7,022 nucleotides of DNA from a bacterium (lineage in GTDB: Bacteria; Chloroflexota; Dormibacteria; UBA8260; Bog-877): the NCBI GenBank assembly GCA_021817025.1, contig JAKAWF010000173.1:1-7022 (forward strand). The letters run 5' to 3'. The position numbers and the translations under genes are program-made. A model generated the notes under the pieces. It did not search any database, was not told where the DNA came from, and worked only from the letters and a program-made list of their open reading frames with translations. Below, one piece after another: positions 6,078 to 7,022 of this stretch (positions are counted from its first letter, which is position 1; every line of letters begins with the position of its first letter).

Positions 6078-6290
6078 GTCCACACCCACCCAGATGACCT
6101 CAGCCCGGGTGTGCGCTCGCACCCAGAGTCCAGCAATGAGCCGTTGCGAATCAGTGAACATTAGAAAGTCCACCGTCCACAGCCGCCATTGAATGGCGGC
6201 GCTCCGGGGCGGTCCCGGTTCCTGCTTCCCAGCCACCAGCCGGACGAGGCCCGGTCTTACGGTCGGCTCCACAGGTAGTTGACGTCTCCG
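6078..6290 (-). ncRNA. Candidate omega-RNA (TnpB guide RNA) region and transposon right end
   Basis: TnpB guide RNAs are known to come from the 3' end of tnpB and run through the element's right end into flanking DNA. In the expected place here, the last codons of tnpB contain a strong hairpin, GCCGCCATTGAATGGCGGC (6182-6200, nine-base arms around one base), beside a second one, CCGGG/CCCGG (6204-6208 and 6214-6218, five-base spacer). The structures at 6081-6124 may belong to the same RNA. The 5' limit of the RNA and the exact right boundary of the element cannot be fixed, because the left end is outside the window. The call rests on position and hairpins only. Confidence 0.45.
6081..6124 (+). 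promoter_or_regulatory. Nested, mutually exclusive inverted repeats after the HEPN gene
   Basis: CACACCC (6081-6087) can pair with GGGTGTG (6107-6113). The same GGGTGTG can instead form the short hairpin GGGTGTGCGCTCGCACCC (6107-6124), with a 7-bp stem including one G-U pair. No U-tract follows. Placed four bases after the HEPN stop and between convergent genes, the structure may act as an RNA end or stabiliser, or form part of the transposon right end. The choice cannot be made from sequence alone. Confidence 0.35.
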
Positions 6291-7022
6291 CCGCACTGGC
6301 GGTGACGGCCGGGTCGGTCCACCCGGCGAGGTTGATCGCAGCGTTGAGGTCGCGGTCGAGCGACAGGCCGCAACTCTCACAGCGGTAGGTGCGTTCCCGC
6401 AGCGGCAGCTCGGCCTTGACCGCTCCGCAGCCGGAGCACGTCTTCGAGCTGGGGAACCAGCGGTCGGCCACCAGCAGCTCCGAGCCATATCGCTCGCACT
6501 TGTACGCGAGCTGGCGGCGGAACTCGCCGAAGCCGGCGTCCGCGAGCGCTCGGGCCAGCCGGCGGTTGCCCAGCATGCCCTTGACATTGAGATCTTCCAC
6601 CACGATCCGGCCGTGGGTCTTGGCCAGGCGGGTGGTGAGTTTGTGGAGATGGTCGCGGCGGACGGCGGCGACCTTGGCGTGGTGGCGAGCCAGCCAGCGG
6701 GCGGCCCTGACCCGATTGCGAGAGCCGCGTTGCTTGCGCGAATGAGCCCGGGAGAGCCGCCGCAGCTTGCGCAAGCCGCGGCGCAGCGCCTTCGGCCCCG
6801 GGATCACGGTCCCATCCGACAGCGTCGCCAGGGCGAGCAAGCCCAGGTCCACCCCGATCGTGTCCCCGGCGACCGGCCGCCGGAGGACAGCCCGCTCCAC
6901 CTCCACGGCCAGCGACACGAACCAGCGGTCAGCCTCCCGGCTCACCGTCGCCGAGGTGACCCGCACCGAGCCCGCCTCGATCCGCTCAACCCACCGGGCG
7001 GCATCCTCGCAGAGCCGCACCG
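6151..7022 (-). CDS. tnpB: TnpB (IS200/IS605 or IS607 OrfB), RNA-guided RuvC nuclease, 5' end off window
   Basis: The C-terminal 290 codons of a TnpB, which runs past the right edge; usual TnpB lengths are about 370-400. TnpB is a transposon-encoded nuclease that an omega-RNA directs to cut DNA next to a short target motif, which helps keep the element in place. Numbering from the first full codon near the window edge, the RuvC residues are all present: Asp58 in IGVDLGL, Glu142 in VVEDLN and Asp214 in DRDLNAAINLA. A zinc-ribbon has Cys185-x2-Cys188 (CSGC) and Cys204-x2-Cys207 (CESC). The basic helix region between (ALRRGLRKLRRLSRAHSRK) is typical. The last 60 or so residues are low-complexity, as expected where the coding sequence doubles as guide RNA. 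The gene is convergent with the HEPN operon, with 73 bases between stops. No transposase gene of the same element is visible, so mobility cannot be judged. Confidence 0.92.
   Translation of the reverse strand, partial: VRLCEDAARWVERIEAGSVRVTSATVSREADRWFVSLAVEVERAVLRRPVAGDTIGVDLGLLALATLSDGTVIPGPKALRRGLRKLRRLSRAHSRKQRGSRNRVRAARWLARHHAKVAAVRRDHLHKLTTRLAKTHGRIVVEDLNVKGMLGNRRLARALADAGFGEFRRQLAYKCERYGSELLVADRWFPSSKTCSGCGAVKAELPLRERTYRCESCGLSLDRDLNAAINLAGWTDPAVTASAAETSTTCGADRKTGPRPAGGWEAGTGTAPERRHSMAAVDGGLSNVH

Noticed and set aside
6072..6587. Minus-strand open frame overlapping the tnpB 3' end
   Set aside because: It is a shifted frame of tnpB with serine, arginine and proline runs and no motif. 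TnpB itself explains the sequence.
1..7020. Left IS607 fragment and right TnpB as two ends of one element
   Set aside because: The left fragment is on the plus strand and the right tnpB on the minus strand, so they cannot be one simple tnpA-tnpB unit. They are more likely separate elements.
1..7022. CRISPR array, tRNA or rRNA gene, or integrase attachment site
   Set aside because: No regularly spaced repeats of the right size, no cloverleaf pattern and no rRNA-like sequence were seen. No duplicated attachment core was found near the recombinase.

Overview
The window is GC-rich bacterial DNA with compact genes, high-GC third codon positions and several genes that seem to lack a strong Shine-Dalgarno site. 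The recognised families (truncated HTH regulator, wHTH-nucleotidyltransferase plus HEPN pair, IS607 and IS605-type elements) together suggest an actinobacterium. The organism call is inference. No housekeeping gene, rRNA or tRNA was seen. The content looks like an accessory or mobile region.

Layout. (1) 1-660 (+): wreckage of an IS607-type element. It holds the C-terminal part of a serine recombinase (TnpA) with a one-base frameshift near 122, overlapping by 20 bases an ORF that may be the N-terminal piece of its TnpB partner. (2) 650-949 (-): the N-terminal ~97 codons of a helix-turn-helix regulator, cut off exactly where the IS fragment ends. (3) 950-1255: gene-poor spacer. (4) 1256-2709 (-): a tyrosine recombinase with all catalytic residues, but split from its N-terminal core-binding domain by a one-base frameshift near 2458, and carrying an unusual C-terminal extension of about 140 residues. 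(5) 2710-3283: about 570 bases with no convincing gene, ending in a strong hairpin. (6) 3284-4720 (-): an intact AAA-type ATPase with a C-terminal DUF234 PD-(D/E)XK nuclease-fold domain. (7) 4721-5013: divergent control region with a candidate ATPase promoter, a 15-bp palindrome, and two abutting 20-bp operator-like repeats that run into the next start codon. (8) 5014-6077 (+): a two-gene operon with an ATGA overlap, encoding a winged-helix plus MNT-type nucleotidyltransferase and a small HEPN-like protein, which is a toxin-antitoxin-like pair. (9) 6078-6150: convergent gap with nested inverted repeats. (10) 6151-7022 (-): the 3' part of an apparently intact tnpB (RNA-guided nuclease), running off the right edge, with candidate omega-RNA hairpins at its 3' end.

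How it may work together. The best candidate for a self-contained functional system is the autoregulated nucleotidyltransferase/HEPN operon, whose HEPN member lacks the textbook R-x4-H arginine. It is divergent from an ATPase-nuclease gene of a type often found in accessory islands. It is bracketed by mobile elements: decayed IS607 and recombinase genes on the left, and a live-looking TnpB on the right whose right end must lie within 73 bases of the HEPN stop codon if the element was inserted there. Functional links between the ATPase and the HEPN/nucleotidyltransferase pair are inference only.
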